From Salinicoccus hispanicus (GTDB lineage: Bacteria > Bacillota > Bacilli > Staphylococcales > Salinicoccaceae), in NCBI RefSeq assembly GCF_009831115.1, contig NZ_WUUK01000002.1:434001-498000 (forward strand): a stretch of 64,000 nt of DNA, read 5' to 3'. Of this stretch, positions 28,248 through 39,716 are shown piece by piece. The notes beneath the pieces are model-generated. The model saw only the letters and a program-made list of their open reading frames with translations. It did no database searches and had not been told where the DNA came from. The position numbers and the translations under genes were made by a program. How positions within the stretch are numbered: position 1 is the first letter of the stretch; the number at the start of each line of letters is the position of its first letter.

Positions 28248-28967
28248 TCACGAAAGACTGTTGATCTGCAGATAGAACTGTGCTTCCTGGAAATTATAGA
28301 CAAGCTTTGAATAATCGAATGCTTCACCATTTGTAAGGTGATAGACCGATTCATAATACATGCCGGGATCTCCGGTTCTCAATGCCAGCAAATTCGCTTC
28401 GGTTTTTGTGAGTTTACCGATGTGGAAGAAGTTATCCGAGAAGCCGATTTCCAATTTCAATCCTTCTTTCAGATAATTGAATATGGATTCGGAAACAATC
28501 TGTTCATTCAGAAAAGGAACGACTGATTTCTTATAGTATGATTCTTCAATGCACAGGCGTTGTCCATGGATGAAACGCAGGCGTTTTACATAATAGACTT
28601 CTTCTTCAGCTGAAATCGAGAGATTGGTCATGACTTCTTCCGAGGGGTTCATCACTTCAAGTTTAAGGACTTCAGATGTAAGCTGGAATTCATCAAGACC
28701 GGATCTGAATCCCTGATTTTCATCAAGGTTGATATATCCTTTTCTCTTATGTCGTCTGACAAAAATACCGCTGCCTCTCACCTGATAGATGATTCCTTTC
28801 ATCTCCAGCAGCTCAAGTGCTTTTGTGATTGTACTTTTGCTGACTTCATACTTTCTTCTGAGCTCTTCAAGCACAGGAAGCTTATCTCCCTGCTTTAATC
28901 TATTGTGAACGATGTAGTGTTCTATATCTTCAGCAATTCTCTGGTATTTCAGCATCTTATCCTTCAT
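28248..28967 (-). CDS. GntR/UTRA regulator of the beta-glucoside PTS operon
   Basis: 239 residues. N-terminal GntR winged helix (KLPVLEELRRKYEVSKSTITKAL) and C-terminal UTRA ligand domain, the layout of BglR/TreR-type repressors that sense phosphosugars. It is divergent from bglP, whose promoter spacer is filled by an 18-bp dyad suited to this protein. The start was taken at ATG 28967 (AAAGGA 10 nt upstream); ATG 28955 is an alternative. Expected to derepress bglP-bglA when a phospho-beta-glucoside is present. Confidence 0.85.
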   Translation of the reverse strand: MKDKMLKYQRIAEDIEHYIVHNRLKQGDKLPVLEELRRKYEVSKSTITKALELLEMKGIIYQVRGSGIFVRRHKRKGYINLDENQGFRSGLDEFQLTSEVLKLEVMNPSEEVMTNLSISAEEEVYYVKRLRFIHGQRLCIEESYYKKSVVPFLNEQIVSESIFNYLKEGLKLEIGFSDNFFHIGKLTKTEANLLALRTGDPGMYYESVYHLTNGEAFDYSKLVYNFQEAQFYLQINSLS

Positions 28968-29061
28968 CTTATAACATTCCTTTATTTAGCCATCTATATA
29001 TGTTCCTTTATATTATAACACCGATGAAGCAATGATTTGTTTAAAATCAATTATATTTGTC

Positions 29062-29090
29062 TTGATAAATTATACCGGTACAATTATAAT
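29062..29090 (+). promoter_or_regulatory. bglP promoter with operator in the spacer
   Basis: TTGATA, 17-bp spacer, TATAAT. The imperfect palindrome AATTATACCGGTACAATT (16 of 18 positions symmetric) occupies 29068-29085, exactly between -35 and -10. Likely site of the divergent GntR repressor. Confidence 0.75.
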
Positions 29091-29121
29091 TAACTCAAAC
29101 AAACAAAAGGGTGTGGTATAA

Positions 29122-32515
<3,394 letters not shown>

Positions 32516-32596
32516 ATAGCGACGGAAGTTGCAACCAGGAACTGTTTTTCAACATAAAAAGCCGATTGAAAGATATGGCTTTGATATGGCATATGT

Positions 32597-32640
32597 AAAA
32601 AGATGTCGCAGGCTTTAACCAGCCTGCGACATCTTTTTTT
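32597..32640 (+). terminator. Strong terminator of bglPA
   Basis: 17-bp stem AAAAGATGTCGCAGGCT/AGCCTGCGACATCTTTT with a 6-nt loop and T7 run. Confidence 0.9.
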
Positions 32641-32657
32641 AATATACTGCTTCTTTA

Positions 32658-32747
32658 TCAGCGCTTCAGCATCGCGTTCTTTGTAGAAGCGTCCCGCCTG
32701 TTCTTATGCATATAGAGCAGTACATTCTGACTTGGCTTCTCGATGAA
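32658..32747 (-). pseudogene. C-terminal remnant of an acyltransferase-3 gene
   Basis: 29 codons reading FIEKPSQNVLLYMHKN to MLKR and a stop match, without gaps, the last 29 codons of the acyltransferase at 36230-37270 (YIEKPSQNVLLGMYKD to LIKK). A 30-bp DNA stretch is identical (32716-32745 and 36288-36317). Nothing upstream in the frame matches the rest of that enzyme, so this is a truncated copy or deletion scar. Confidence 0.8.
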
Positions 32748-32807
32748 ATTGATGCGCCTATATGACAGATCGGAACCTAGTTTAAAATGATAAAGGCGGT
32801 GAAATTT

Positions 32808-32870
32808 ATGAGAACCATCGAATATAAAGAGTACATACAATTAGATACAGGGCGTTATATAGTAATTTAA
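32808..32870 (+). CDS. Possible 20-residue peptide or truncated gene start
   Basis: ATG with AAAGGCGG 7 nt upstream, encoding MRTIEYKEYIQLDTGRYIVI and a stop. It lies beside the acyltransferase scar, so it may be the stranded 5' end of a lost gene. From here to the nanE palindrome at 32963 I see only AT-rich DNA. Confidence 0.25.
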   Translation: MRTIEYKEYIQLDTGRYIVI

Positions 32871-32962
32871 TACACAATTTCATGGGTATTATAAATAACT
32901 CTCTCAACTAGGCCAGTTGAAAGATTTTTATTTTCTTAAAAGTATAATTGGATTCTTTTAAT

Positions 32963-33007
32963 GATTTTTAATTGTCAAAATAAAATTTATTTTGACAATT
33001 AAAAATC
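32963..33007. repeat. 45-bp perfect palindrome overlapping the nanE -35 element
   Basis: Two 22-bp arms (32963-32984 and 32986-33007), the left beginning GATTTTTAATTGTCAAAA, perfectly complementary around a single central base. The right arm contains the -35 hexamer of nanE. A probable operator, most simply for the RpiR regulator of the operon; as RNA or cruciform it would form a 22-bp stem. Confidence 0.85.
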
Positions 33008-33020
33008 AAAATGATATATT
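32992..33020 (+). promoter_or_regulatory. nanE operon promoter
   Basis: TTGACA (32992-32997), 17-bp spacer, TATATT (33015-33020). Confidence 0.8.
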
Positions 33021-33022
33021 GT

Positions 33023-33037
33023 TTGAAAGCGTTTACT
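33023..33037 (+). promoter_or_regulatory. CcpA cre site over the nanE start point
   Basis: TTGAAAGCGTTTACT matches WTGNAANCGNWNNCW at every defined position and lies just after the -10, a roadblock position for catabolite repression. Confidence 0.8.
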
Positions 33038-33054
33038 GTAAAGGTGGTATAAAG

Positions 33055-33723
33055 ATGTACGATTTGCAAAATCTAAAAGGATCATTAATCGTTTCCTGTC
33101 AAGCTCTCGAAGATGAACCTCTACATAGTTCACACATTATGAGCAAAATGGCATTGGCAGCCTCCCAGGGTGGGGCAAAAGGAATAAGAGCTAACACTGT
33201 AAAAGATATAAAGGCGATAAAAAAGGAAGTGGATCTTCCCATCATAGGCATCATAAAGAGAGATTTTGAAGATAGCGGTGTCTATATTACACCTACAATG
33301 GAAGAGGTGGACGCGCTGGTGGGGGAAGGTATGGAGATTGTCGCTCTGGATGCTACAAAGATCACCAGACCGGAAGGTAGTCACTTTGTAGATTTCTTTG
33401 CGAGAGTTAAGGAGAAGTACCCTGAACAGATCTTCATGGCTGACGTCTCCACTGTAGAGGAAGGCATTGAAGCGGAAAAGGCGGGAGTGAATATTGTAGC
33501 AACCACCCTCGTTGGATACACCGAACATTCGGAAGGTGATACCCCATTGGAGACTCTTCAGAAAATGGTGGAAGTAATTTCTGTTCCTGTAATAGCTGAA
33601 GGCAATATGGACACTCCGGAAAAAGCAGCCAAAGCACTTGAACTGGGCGCATATGCTGTTGTGGTCGGTAGTGCAATTACACGGCCACAACTGATAACCG
33701 AGAAGTTTGTAAAAGCATTATAG
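33055..33723 (+). CDS. nanE: N-acylglucosamine-6-phosphate 2-epimerase
   Basis: 222 residues from ATG 33055 (AAAGGTGG upstream). TIM-barrel Nan[16 protein letters not shown] at the N-terminus, [16 protein letters not shown] with the catalytic Lys, [14 protein letters not shown], and [10 protein letters not shown]. It converts ManNAc 6-phosphate to GlcNAc 6-phosphate in the cytosol. With no nanA lyase or nanK kinase nearby, and a PTS permease in the same operon, the input is probably ManNAc 6-phosphate formed directly by the PTS rather than sialic acid. First gene of nanE-rpiR-PTS. Confidence 0.92.
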   Translation: MYDLQNLKGSLIVSCQALEDEPLHSSHIMSKMALAASQGGAKGIRANTVKDIKAIKKEVDLPIIGIIKRDFEDSGVYITPTMEEVDALVGEGMEIVALDATKITRPEGSHFVDFFARVKEKYPEQIFMADVSTVEEGIEAEKAGVNIVATTLVGYTEHSEGDTPLETLQKMVEVISVPVIAEGNMDTPEKAAKALELGAYAVVVGSAITRPQLITEKFVKAL

Positions 33724-33765
33724 CATTCAATGATGACAGGTTTTGAAATGAAAGGAGTGGATGTA

Positions 33766-34593
33766 GTGGCAGAAGATCTGAAAGCGACCATCCGATTGGA
33801 GCAATATAAAAATAGCTATACGAAATCCGAATCCAAAATCTACGATTACATCATCGCAAAAACCGACCTGGTCATCTACCACTCCCTGACAGAGCTTGCC
33901 GAGTCGTGTGGTGTGGGAGAGGCCACGGTGCTACGCTTCTTCAGAAAAATCGGATACAAAGGTTTTCAGGAATTCAAGTTCTCGCTCGCCAAGGAAGTCG
34001 ATTTGGCAGGCGATGAAGAAGACAATGATTCATATATTTTCAAAGTTAAGCAGAACATGGTCAATGCGATTGAAAATTCCTATGAAGTAATAGAGGAAGA
34101 AGCGCTCGAAAAGGCGATAGAAATCCTGGATCACGCGAAAGATGTAGTCGCATTTGGAGTGGGCGCTTCGTCCATCGCTGCACTTGATATGCAAAACAGG
34201 CTGCTCAGGATTGGAAAGAATATTGAAGTCTTCGGGGATCCCCATTCACAAGTAATGAGGACGGCTTCCATGGACAGTGGAACGGCAGTGATTGCCATCA
34301 GTATCACAGGCAGTACAAAAGACACTGTAGATAGTGTGCGTGCAGCGAAAGAGAAGGGCGCCAGAGTAATCGCAATTACCAATTACAGTAGATCACCGCT
34401 GACAAAGCATGCCGACTGTATACTCAAATCTTCGGCAAAGGAGAGTCCATTAGATAGTGGATCATTGATATCCAAAGTGTCTCAACTGTTTGTTATCGAT
34501 CTGATCTGTACCGGTCTTACGATCAATAATTTCAAAAAGGCAGAAGAAACAAAGATGAACATATCTGAAAACATTTCAAATAAATTGTACTAA
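33766..34593 (+). CDS. RpiR/MurR-family transcriptional regulator
   Basis: 275 residues from GTG 33766 (AAAGGAG 8 nt upstream). N-terminal HTH_6 domain (LTELAESCGVGEATVLRFFRKIG) and C-terminal SIS sugar-phosphate-binding domain (VVAFGVGASSIAALDMQNRL; ISITGSTKDTVDS). RpiR proteins respond to phosphosugars such as MurNAc-6-P, ManNAc-6-P or GlcN-6-P. Located 42 bp after nanE and 37 bp before the PTS gene. The 45-bp palindrome at the nanE promoter is its likely site. Confidence 0.9.
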   Translation: MAEDLKATIRLEQYKNSYTKSESKIYDYIIAKTDLVIYHSLTELAESCGVGEATVLRFFRKIGYKGFQEFKFSLAKEVDLAGDEEDNDSYIFKVKQNMVNAIENSYEVIEEEALEKAIEILDHAKDVVAFGVGASSIAALDMQNRLLRIGKNIEVFGDPHSQVMRTASMDSGTAVIAISITGSTKDTVDSVRAAKEKGARVIAITNYSRSPLTKHADCILKSSAKESPLDSGSLISKVSQLFVIDLICTGLTINNFKKAEETKMNISENISNKLY

Positions 34594-34630
34594 AAAATCA
34601 GCAGAAAATATATTATGAGAGGTGAAATTT

Positions 34631-36181
34631 ATGAAAAATCTATTCTCTAAAGCACAGTCATTCGGAAAATCCTTCATGCTGCCCATAGCGATACTCCCCG
34701 CAGCCGGTCTGCTCCTCGGTATTGGTGGTGCCTTATCCAATCCCAATACAATTGCGGCCTATCCGATCCTGGATATAGTATGGCTTCAAAGTCTGTTCAG
34801 CATAATGGCTGCTGCCGGCAGCATCGTCTTTGCCAATCTGCCCATCATTTTTGCGGTCGGTGTGGCCATCGGTCTGGCAAGGAATGATAAAGGCACCGCT
34901 GGGCTGGCAGCAGTACTAGGCTATTTCGTTATGCATGCGACCATCAACGCTATACTTGCCATCACCGGTAGCCTTGCAGAAGATAATCTGGCAGCTGTCG
35001 GCCAAGGGACGACTGTAGGAATACAAAGTCTTGAGACAGGTGTGTTCGGCGGGATCATCGTCGGTATTATGACGTCCATCCTACATAATAGGTACTATAA
35101 GATTACTTTGCCTCAGTTCCTGGGATTTTTCGGCGGATCCAGATTCGTCCCGATCATCACTTCCTTTTCTGCCATGTTTCTGGGTATAGCAATGTACTTC
35201 ATCTGGCCACCTATCCAGTCGGTAATCTTCAGTGCAGGGGATCTTGTGACCGGTACAGGTGCACTCGGTACATTCTTCTTTGGACTGATTCTGAGGCTTC
35301 TTGGGCCTTTTGGGCTTCACCATATATTCTACCTGCCATTCTGGCAAACAGGTCTGGGAGGATCACTGGAAGTTGGTGGACAGTTGATTCAGGGCACGCA
35401 AAACATATTCTTTGCCCAACTTGCTGATCCTGATGTGGAAAAGTTCTTTGAAGGCACATCCCGTTTCATGTCAGGAAGATTCATCACCATGATGTTCGGC
35501 CTGCTGGGTGCATGTCTCGCAATCTACCATACTGCAAAGCCTGAGAACAAAAAAGTGGTGGGAGGTCTGATGCTTTCTGCCGGTCTCACTTCCTTCTTCA
35601 CAGGCATTACAGAGCCAATAGAATTTTCATTCCTTTTTGTAGCCCCAATCCTTTACGTCATCCATGCATTTTATGATGGACTGGCATTCATGATGGCTGA
35701 CATCTTCAGCATTACAATCGGACAGACCTTCAGTGGCGGATTCATTGACTACATCCTATTCGGTGTACTTCAAGGAAATGAAAAAACAAACTTCCTTTAT
35801 GTCATCCCGATTGGCATTGTCTGGTTCTTGCTGTATTACGTAACATTCCGCTTCCTGATACAGAAAATGAAATTGAAGACACCAGGAAGGGAAGAAGAGG
35901 ATATGACGCAGATCGTCAATGCCAACGAGCGTACTCTGGTACTGGCAAAAGGTCTTGGTGGTAAAGATAATATCAGTGAACTGGACAACTGTGCGACACG
36001 TTTGAGAGTGACATTGAAAGATATGGACCAGGTCGATGAGGGAGCAATAAAGTCCACAGGTTCAAATGGCATCGTCAAAAAAGGAAACGGCATTCAGGTC
36101 ATTTATGGACCACAAGTCAGTAATATCAAGAATGATCTCGAAGAATATTTGAATCAGGAGAAAGATGGTAAAAATAATTAA
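34631..36181 (+). CDS. PTS EIICB permease, glucose/N-acetylhexosamine type
   Basis: 516 residues from ATG 34631 (GAGAGGTG upstream). EIIC begins FGKSFMLPIAILPAAGLLLGIGG and spans about ten helices, including the FFTGITEPIEFSFLF sugar-site loop; EIIB at the C-terminus holds the phospho-Cys in ELDNCATRLRVTL. There is no EIIA domain, so a EIIA-Glc-like protein from elsewhere must phosphorylate it. Operon context with NanE suggests ManNAc (or GlcNAc/ManNAc) as substrate; glucose or maltose-type substrates are possible from sequence alone. Confidence 0.88.
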   Translation: MKNLFSKAQSFGKSFMLPIAILPAAGLLLGIGGALSNPNTIAAYPILDIVWLQSLFSIMAAAGSIVFANLPIIFAVGVAIGLARNDKGTAGLAAVLGYFVMHATINAILAITGSLAEDNLAAVGQGTTVGIQSLETGVFGGIIVGIMTSILHNRYYKITLPQFLGFFGGSRFVPIITSFSAMFLGIAMYFIWPPIQSVIFSAGDLVTGTGALGTFFFGLILRLLGPFGLHHIFYLPFWQTGLGGSLEVGGQLIQGTQNIFFAQLADPDVEKFFEGTSRFMSGRFITMMFGLLGACLAIYHTAKPENKKVVGGLMLSAGLTSFFTGITEPIEFSFLFVAPILYVIHAFYDGLAFMMADIFSITIGQTFSGGFIDYILFGVLQGNEKTNFLYVIPIGIVWFLLYYVTFRFLIQKMKLKTPGREEEDMTQIVNANERTLVLAKGLGGKDNISELDNCATRLRVTLKDMDQVDEGAIKSTGSNGIVKKGNGIQVIYGPQVSNIKNDLEEYLNQEKDGKNN

Positions 36182-36187
36182 CTTAAA

Positions 36188-36236
36188 AGCGTTCATGCAC
36201 TATGAGAGGCATCTCACTGGGCATGAACGCTATTTT
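36188..36236. terminator. Terminator between the PTS and acyltransferase genes
   Basis: AGCGTTCATGC/GCATGAACGCT stem with an inner GAGA/TCTC pairing, then ATTTTTT. It serves the plus strand and overlaps the end of the convergent acyltransferase gene. Confidence 0.85.
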
Positions 36237-37270
36237 TTGATCAGGGGATGCTTCAAATATCCCTCCCGCTTGTCCTTATACATGCCAAGCAGTACATTCT
36301 GACTTGGCTTCTCGATGTACTGGTGGATGCCGTAGGCGATCAACACGCTTGCCAAAAATGGCACAAGAATGAAAGTGATGCTCAGAAACCCGGCAGATTC
36401 CATCTTGTATATGATGACATAGCCGATATTCTGATGGACCAGATACAAGGGATAGGATATGGTACCGAAGAATAGCAGTATCGGGGAGTTCAACCACTGC
36501 ATCCTGTTCATCAGGATAAGCTGGAAGAGGATGACAAACAGTATGGAGAACAGCCCGTTGGTGATCCCTTCAAATATGAAGTCGTAGCCGATGGCCAGAG
36601 TGATCATTCCATAGTACCGCTTGGACCCGCCATGCTGCCATATGCAGTAGAACATCATGCCGATGATGAACATCTGGCTGTAGTTCGACATGGAGTACTT
36701 CTCGATGAAGGCAGTCAGGTCGGTTGCCAGAGCAGCGTTCATCATTCGAATGAAAGTGGACGCAGCAAGCCAGGTTCCGGCAATCACCATCGTCTTCTTT
36801 ACCAATCCCATAGACAATAGAATGGCCATGATGATATAGAACGTCATCTCTACCCTGAGCGTCCAGTAGACACCGTCGACATTTTTTACAGCCGGTATGA
36901 AGTCCTGCAGCATGGTCAGGTTGACCATCGCTTCAGGAAATGTCGTCCGAAGGGATTCTGCTGAAGCCAGGGAAACGATAAGAAATGTCAGTGCAACAGC
37001 GAACATATATGCCGGATACAATCTGATGGATCGCTTTATGGCAAAATCCGACACGGATTTCACTTTCATCAGAGACATGTATATGACGAAACCACTGATG
37101 ATGAAGAAAAGCTGCACGCCATAGTGGCCGAAGGTGAACAGGTCGATCTGTCCCCATTGTTCATGACCGAATTTTTCGTCGTAGTAGACGGTATAATGGT
37201 AGAAGACGACAATCAGTGCTGCCAGTCCCCTCAATGAATCGATTTCGGTGAATCTTCTGCGTTGTGACAT
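36230..37270 (-). CDS. Acyltransferase-3 family membrane protein (OafA/YrhL-like)
   Basis: 346 residues from ATG 37270 (GAGAGG upstream; ATG 37285 is an alternative). Starts FTEIDSLRGLAALIVVFYHY, the family's usual first helix with the conserved RG and the His used in catalysis, followed by about ten membrane helices. Such enzymes O-acylate exported polysaccharides, peptidoglycan or lipids. No SGNH domain is attached. Substrate unknown. The last 29 codons are duplicated as a remnant at 32658-32747. Confidence 0.87.
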   Translation of the reverse strand: MSQRRRFTEIDSLRGLAALIVVFYHYTVYYDEKFGHEQWGQIDLFTFGHYGVQLFFIISGFVIYMSLMKVKSVSDFAIKRSIRLYPAYMFAVALTFLIVSLASAESLRTTFPEAMVNLTMLQDFIPAVKNVDGVYWTLRVEMTFYIIMAILLSMGLVKKTMVIAGTWLAASTFIRMMNAALATDLTAFIEKYSMSNYSQMFIIGMMFYCIWQHGGSKRYYGMITLAIGYDFIFEGITNGLFSILFVILFQLILMNRMQWLNSPILLFFGTISYPLYLVHQNIGYVIIYKMESAGFLSITFILVPFLASVLIAYGIHQYIEKPSQNVLLGMYKDKREGYLKHPLIKK

Positions 37271-37439
37271 GGAATGACCTCTCATCAGTTCTTGATTTAA
37301 AGTTTATACCCGCAAACAAGATAACTATACATTTCATTATCATTACAATCTGATTGCAGGTCCTTCGATTTAAATGTATGCCTTCCGCCAGTTCGGGTAG
37401 AGTAGAAAGGGATACTTAAATGAAGAAAGGGTGAAGATC

Positions 37440-38219
37440 ATGAATATCGGAATCATCGGTGCCGGGGCAATCGCAAATGTGATGCTTGGACGGATCAATC
37501 ATGATGCGCATGAAAATCTGAAGGTCAATAGTGTGCTCGTCAGGGATATGGAGAAGTATCAGCATCTGGAAAGAGAATTCGGTATACAGCTTTATACCGA
37601 CCTAGATGACTTTCTGGCCTCGGACATAGACATCGTTGTAGAAGCGGCAAATGTGGAAGTGGCAAAGTCGGTGCTGCCTCAAGTACTGCGTGAAAAGGAT
37701 GCCATGCTGATCAGTGTGGGTGCACTGGCGGACGGGGAGACCGTGGCACAGCTGATGCAGATCGCAAAAACAAATGATACTGCATTGCATCTGCCATCCG
37801 GTGCAATCGGAGGTCTCGATCTCCTGCAGAACGCGCAATCCCACGGAGAACTGGAAAGTGTCAAACTGACGACGCGGAAGCCGGCCGCTGCATTGACATA
37901 TGAGAGAATAGAAGCGGAAAAGGCGGTCTTCGAAGGCAAGGCGGCAGATGCCATCCAGCATTTTCCGAAAAACATGAATGTCGCTGTCATCCTGGCGATG
38001 GCCGGCATCGGCATGGAAAGGACGCAGGTCATACTCATTGCCGACCCGCGTACGGACAAAAACACCCATCATATAGAAGTGAAGGGGGTATTCGGCAAGG
38101 CGTCATTCACAATAGAGAATGACCCGCTGCCTGAAAATCAGAACACAAGCTACCTGGCCGCCATCAGCATACTCGGTACACTGGAGAGAATGAACCGCAA
38201 TTTCATTATTGGTGGCTAG
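37440..38219 (+). CDS. nadX: L-aspartate dehydrogenase
   Basis: 259 residues from ATG 37440 (AAAGGGTGA upstream). N-terminal NAD(P)-binding GIIGAGAIA, central VVEAANVEVAK and LPSGAIGGLDLL, and a C-terminal domain with NMNVAVILAMAGIG and ADPRTDKNTHHIEVKG, all typical of aspartate dehydrogenase. It oxidises aspartate to iminoaspartate (for NAD synthesis) or oxaloacetate. Standing alone without nadA or nadC, so its pathway use is uncertain; it could instead serve aspartate catabolism. Ends at a terminator. Confidence 0.85.
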   Translation: MNIGIIGAGAIANVMLGRINHDAHENLKVNSVLVRDMEKYQHLEREFGIQLYTDLDDFLASDIDIVVEAANVEVAKSVLPQVLREKDAMLISVGALADGETVAQLMQIAKTNDTALHLPSGAIGGLDLLQNAQSHGELESVKLTTRKPAAALTYERIEAEKAVFEGKAADAIQHFPKNMNVAVILAMAGIGMERTQVILIADPRTDKNTHHIEVKGVFGKASFTIENDPLPENQNTSYLAAISILGTLERMNRNFIIGG

Positions 38220-38228
38220 CACCTGCGC

Positions 38229-38256
38229 GTCCAGTTCCATCAGGGACTGGACTTTT
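38229..38256 (+). terminator. Terminator after nadX
   Basis: GTCCAGTTCC-ATCA-GGGACTGGAC stem (one mismatch), then TTTT. Confidence 0.75.
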
Positions 38257-38281
38257 AAATGGTATTGGAAGGAGGACATAT

Positions 38282-38839
38282 ATGGAAAATGAAAAACGCC
38301 GGGTGGTGCTTGATCTGGCTGTGACGTTGGATGGGTTTATTGAAGGGGAGAATGGAGAAATCGACTGGTGCATCATGGATCCGGATATGGATTTCATGAG
38401 CTTTCTGGCCTCGGTCGATACGATTCTTTATGGCAGGAAGAGCTACGAACTGGCAGAATCGCTTAAACCCGGGTCAGATGCTTCTGACGCGGAGGTGGTA
38501 ATGTGGCAGCTGATGGACAGCAAGGAGAAGTACGTATTTTCGAGAACACAAGACCATTCTCACGATAATATTATCTATATCAATGATGGGATTCCTGAAA
38601 CGATCAATCGGTTGAAACAGCAGCCGGGAAAAGATCTTTGGCTGTATGGCGGCGCTGAACTGATAACTGTTTTCATCAATCAAGGACTCATCGATGAGTA
38701 CCGTCTATCCATACATCCGGTCGTGCTTGGCGCAGGCAAGCCATTGTTTGGCAATCTTGATGAACGGCTGAACCTGGACTTGAAAGACACGCGAGTCTTC
38801 AAGTCGGGCGTTGTACAGCTGATCTATGGCAGAGATTAG
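38282..38839 (+). CDS. RibD C-terminal-like (dihydrofolate reductase fold) protein
   Basis: 185 residues. Starts VVLDLAVTLDGFIEGENGEIDW and has the TILYGRKSYEL and LWLYGGAELI elements of the YyaP/YwjB group within the RibD_C/DHFR-like family, which bind NADPH. No deaminase domain, so not a full riboflavin enzyme. Physiological substrate unknown. AAGGAGG precedes the ATG. Independent gene between terminators or short gaps. Confidence 0.82.
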   Translation: MENEKRRVVLDLAVTLDGFIEGENGEIDWCIMDPDMDFMSFLASVDTILYGRKSYELAESLKPGSDASDAEVVMWQLMDSKEKYVFSRTQDHSHDNIIYINDGIPETINRLKQQPGKDLWLYGGAELITVFINQGLIDEYRLSIHPVVLGAGKPLFGNLDERLNLDLKDTRVFKSGVVQLIYGRD

Positions 38840-38887
38840 AACGCGTTGGAATAAACTACTTTATCTGGATGAAGCGGAGGTATGTTT

Positions 38888-39622
38888 ATGAAATGTACAG
38901 TCATCGGCATGTGGGGCGGTTTTCCGAAGAAGAGTGAACCGACTTCAGGCTATCTCGTCCAAAAGGACGGATTTTCTATACTGCTTGATGCAGGGAGTGG
39001 CGTGGCTGCCCATGTACAGAATCATATCGACTTGAATGATCTGCATCATGTTTTCCTCTCCCATTACCATTATGACCATTCCGTCGATATCGGTGCTTTC
39101 CTATTCGGACGCATGATCAGTACACAGCTTGGCAGAGTGGATAAGGTGCTCAATTTCTATGGTCCGAGTGACAAAGGCGTCGAGAAACAGGTGAATAAGG
39201 TGAAGAACAATAGGTTCCATCCATATGGGAAGGACAGTACATTCAAAGTCGGACCGTTCTCGATTGTGTTTCATAAGAATGCACATACGGTCGAAACATA
39301 TGCCATGCGCATCACTGATGATAATGGTCGTGTGCTGGTTTATACTGCTGATACAAGCTATAGAAAGAGTCTCATCCGTTTTACAGAGGATGCGGATGTG
39401 CTCATATCCGAATGCAGTCTGTACGCCGGAACAGACGGTGAAAAGATGGGGCATATGAATGCCGAGGAAGTTGGGAACCTGGCAGCCAAAGCAGGTGTGA
39501 AGAGATTGATTCTTTCCCATCTTCCGCATTATGGTGATCTGGATGAACTCGCTGCTTCTGCGAAAGCAGCCGGCGGGGAGAATGTCACGCTTGCAGAAGC
39601 GGGCATGGAGATAGAAGTGTAG
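38888..39622 (+). CDS. Metallo-beta-lactamase fold hydrolase (YhfI-like)
   Basis: 244 residues from ATG 38888, which has GGAGG 7 nt upstream; ATG 38882 is too close to it. The metal motif reads SHYHYDHSVDIGAF (HxHxDH), with a further His in KNAHTVETYAMRI, Asp in YTADTSY and a C-terminal His in LSHLPHYGD. RNase Z/YhfI-like architecture. Cytosolic hydrolase, probably acting on a phosphodiester; substrate unknown. Confidence 0.83.
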   Translation: MKCTVIGMWGGFPKKSEPTSGYLVQKDGFSILLDAGSGVAAHVQNHIDLNDLHHVFLSHYHYDHSVDIGAFLFGRMISTQLGRVDKVLNFYGPSDKGVEKQVNKVKNNRFHPYGKDSTFKVGPFSIVFHKNAHTVETYAMRITDDNGRVLVYTADTSYRKSLIRFTEDADVLISECSLYAGTDGEKMGHMNAEEVGNLAAKAGVKRLILSHLPHYGDLDELAASAKAAGGENVTLAEAGMEIEV

Positions 39623-39661
39623 AATGAAGTGGTATTATGAAAATCCTGCATAACAGAGAAA

Positions 39662-39700
39662 GCCGGCCAGTTGAGAGTAAAACTGGTCGGCCATATTTAT
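39662..39700. terminator. Bidirectional terminator
   Basis: GCCGGCCAGTT/AACTGGTCGGC stem between the convergent MBL-fold and subtilase genes, with AT-rich flanks. Confidence 0.75.
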
Positions 39701-39716
39701 TTTCAAAGCAATTGAA

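Noticed and set aside
38282-38839. Riboflavin biosynthesis RibD or true dihydrofolate reductase
   Set aside because: No deaminase domain and no other rib or folate genes; closer to the YyaP/YwjB group.
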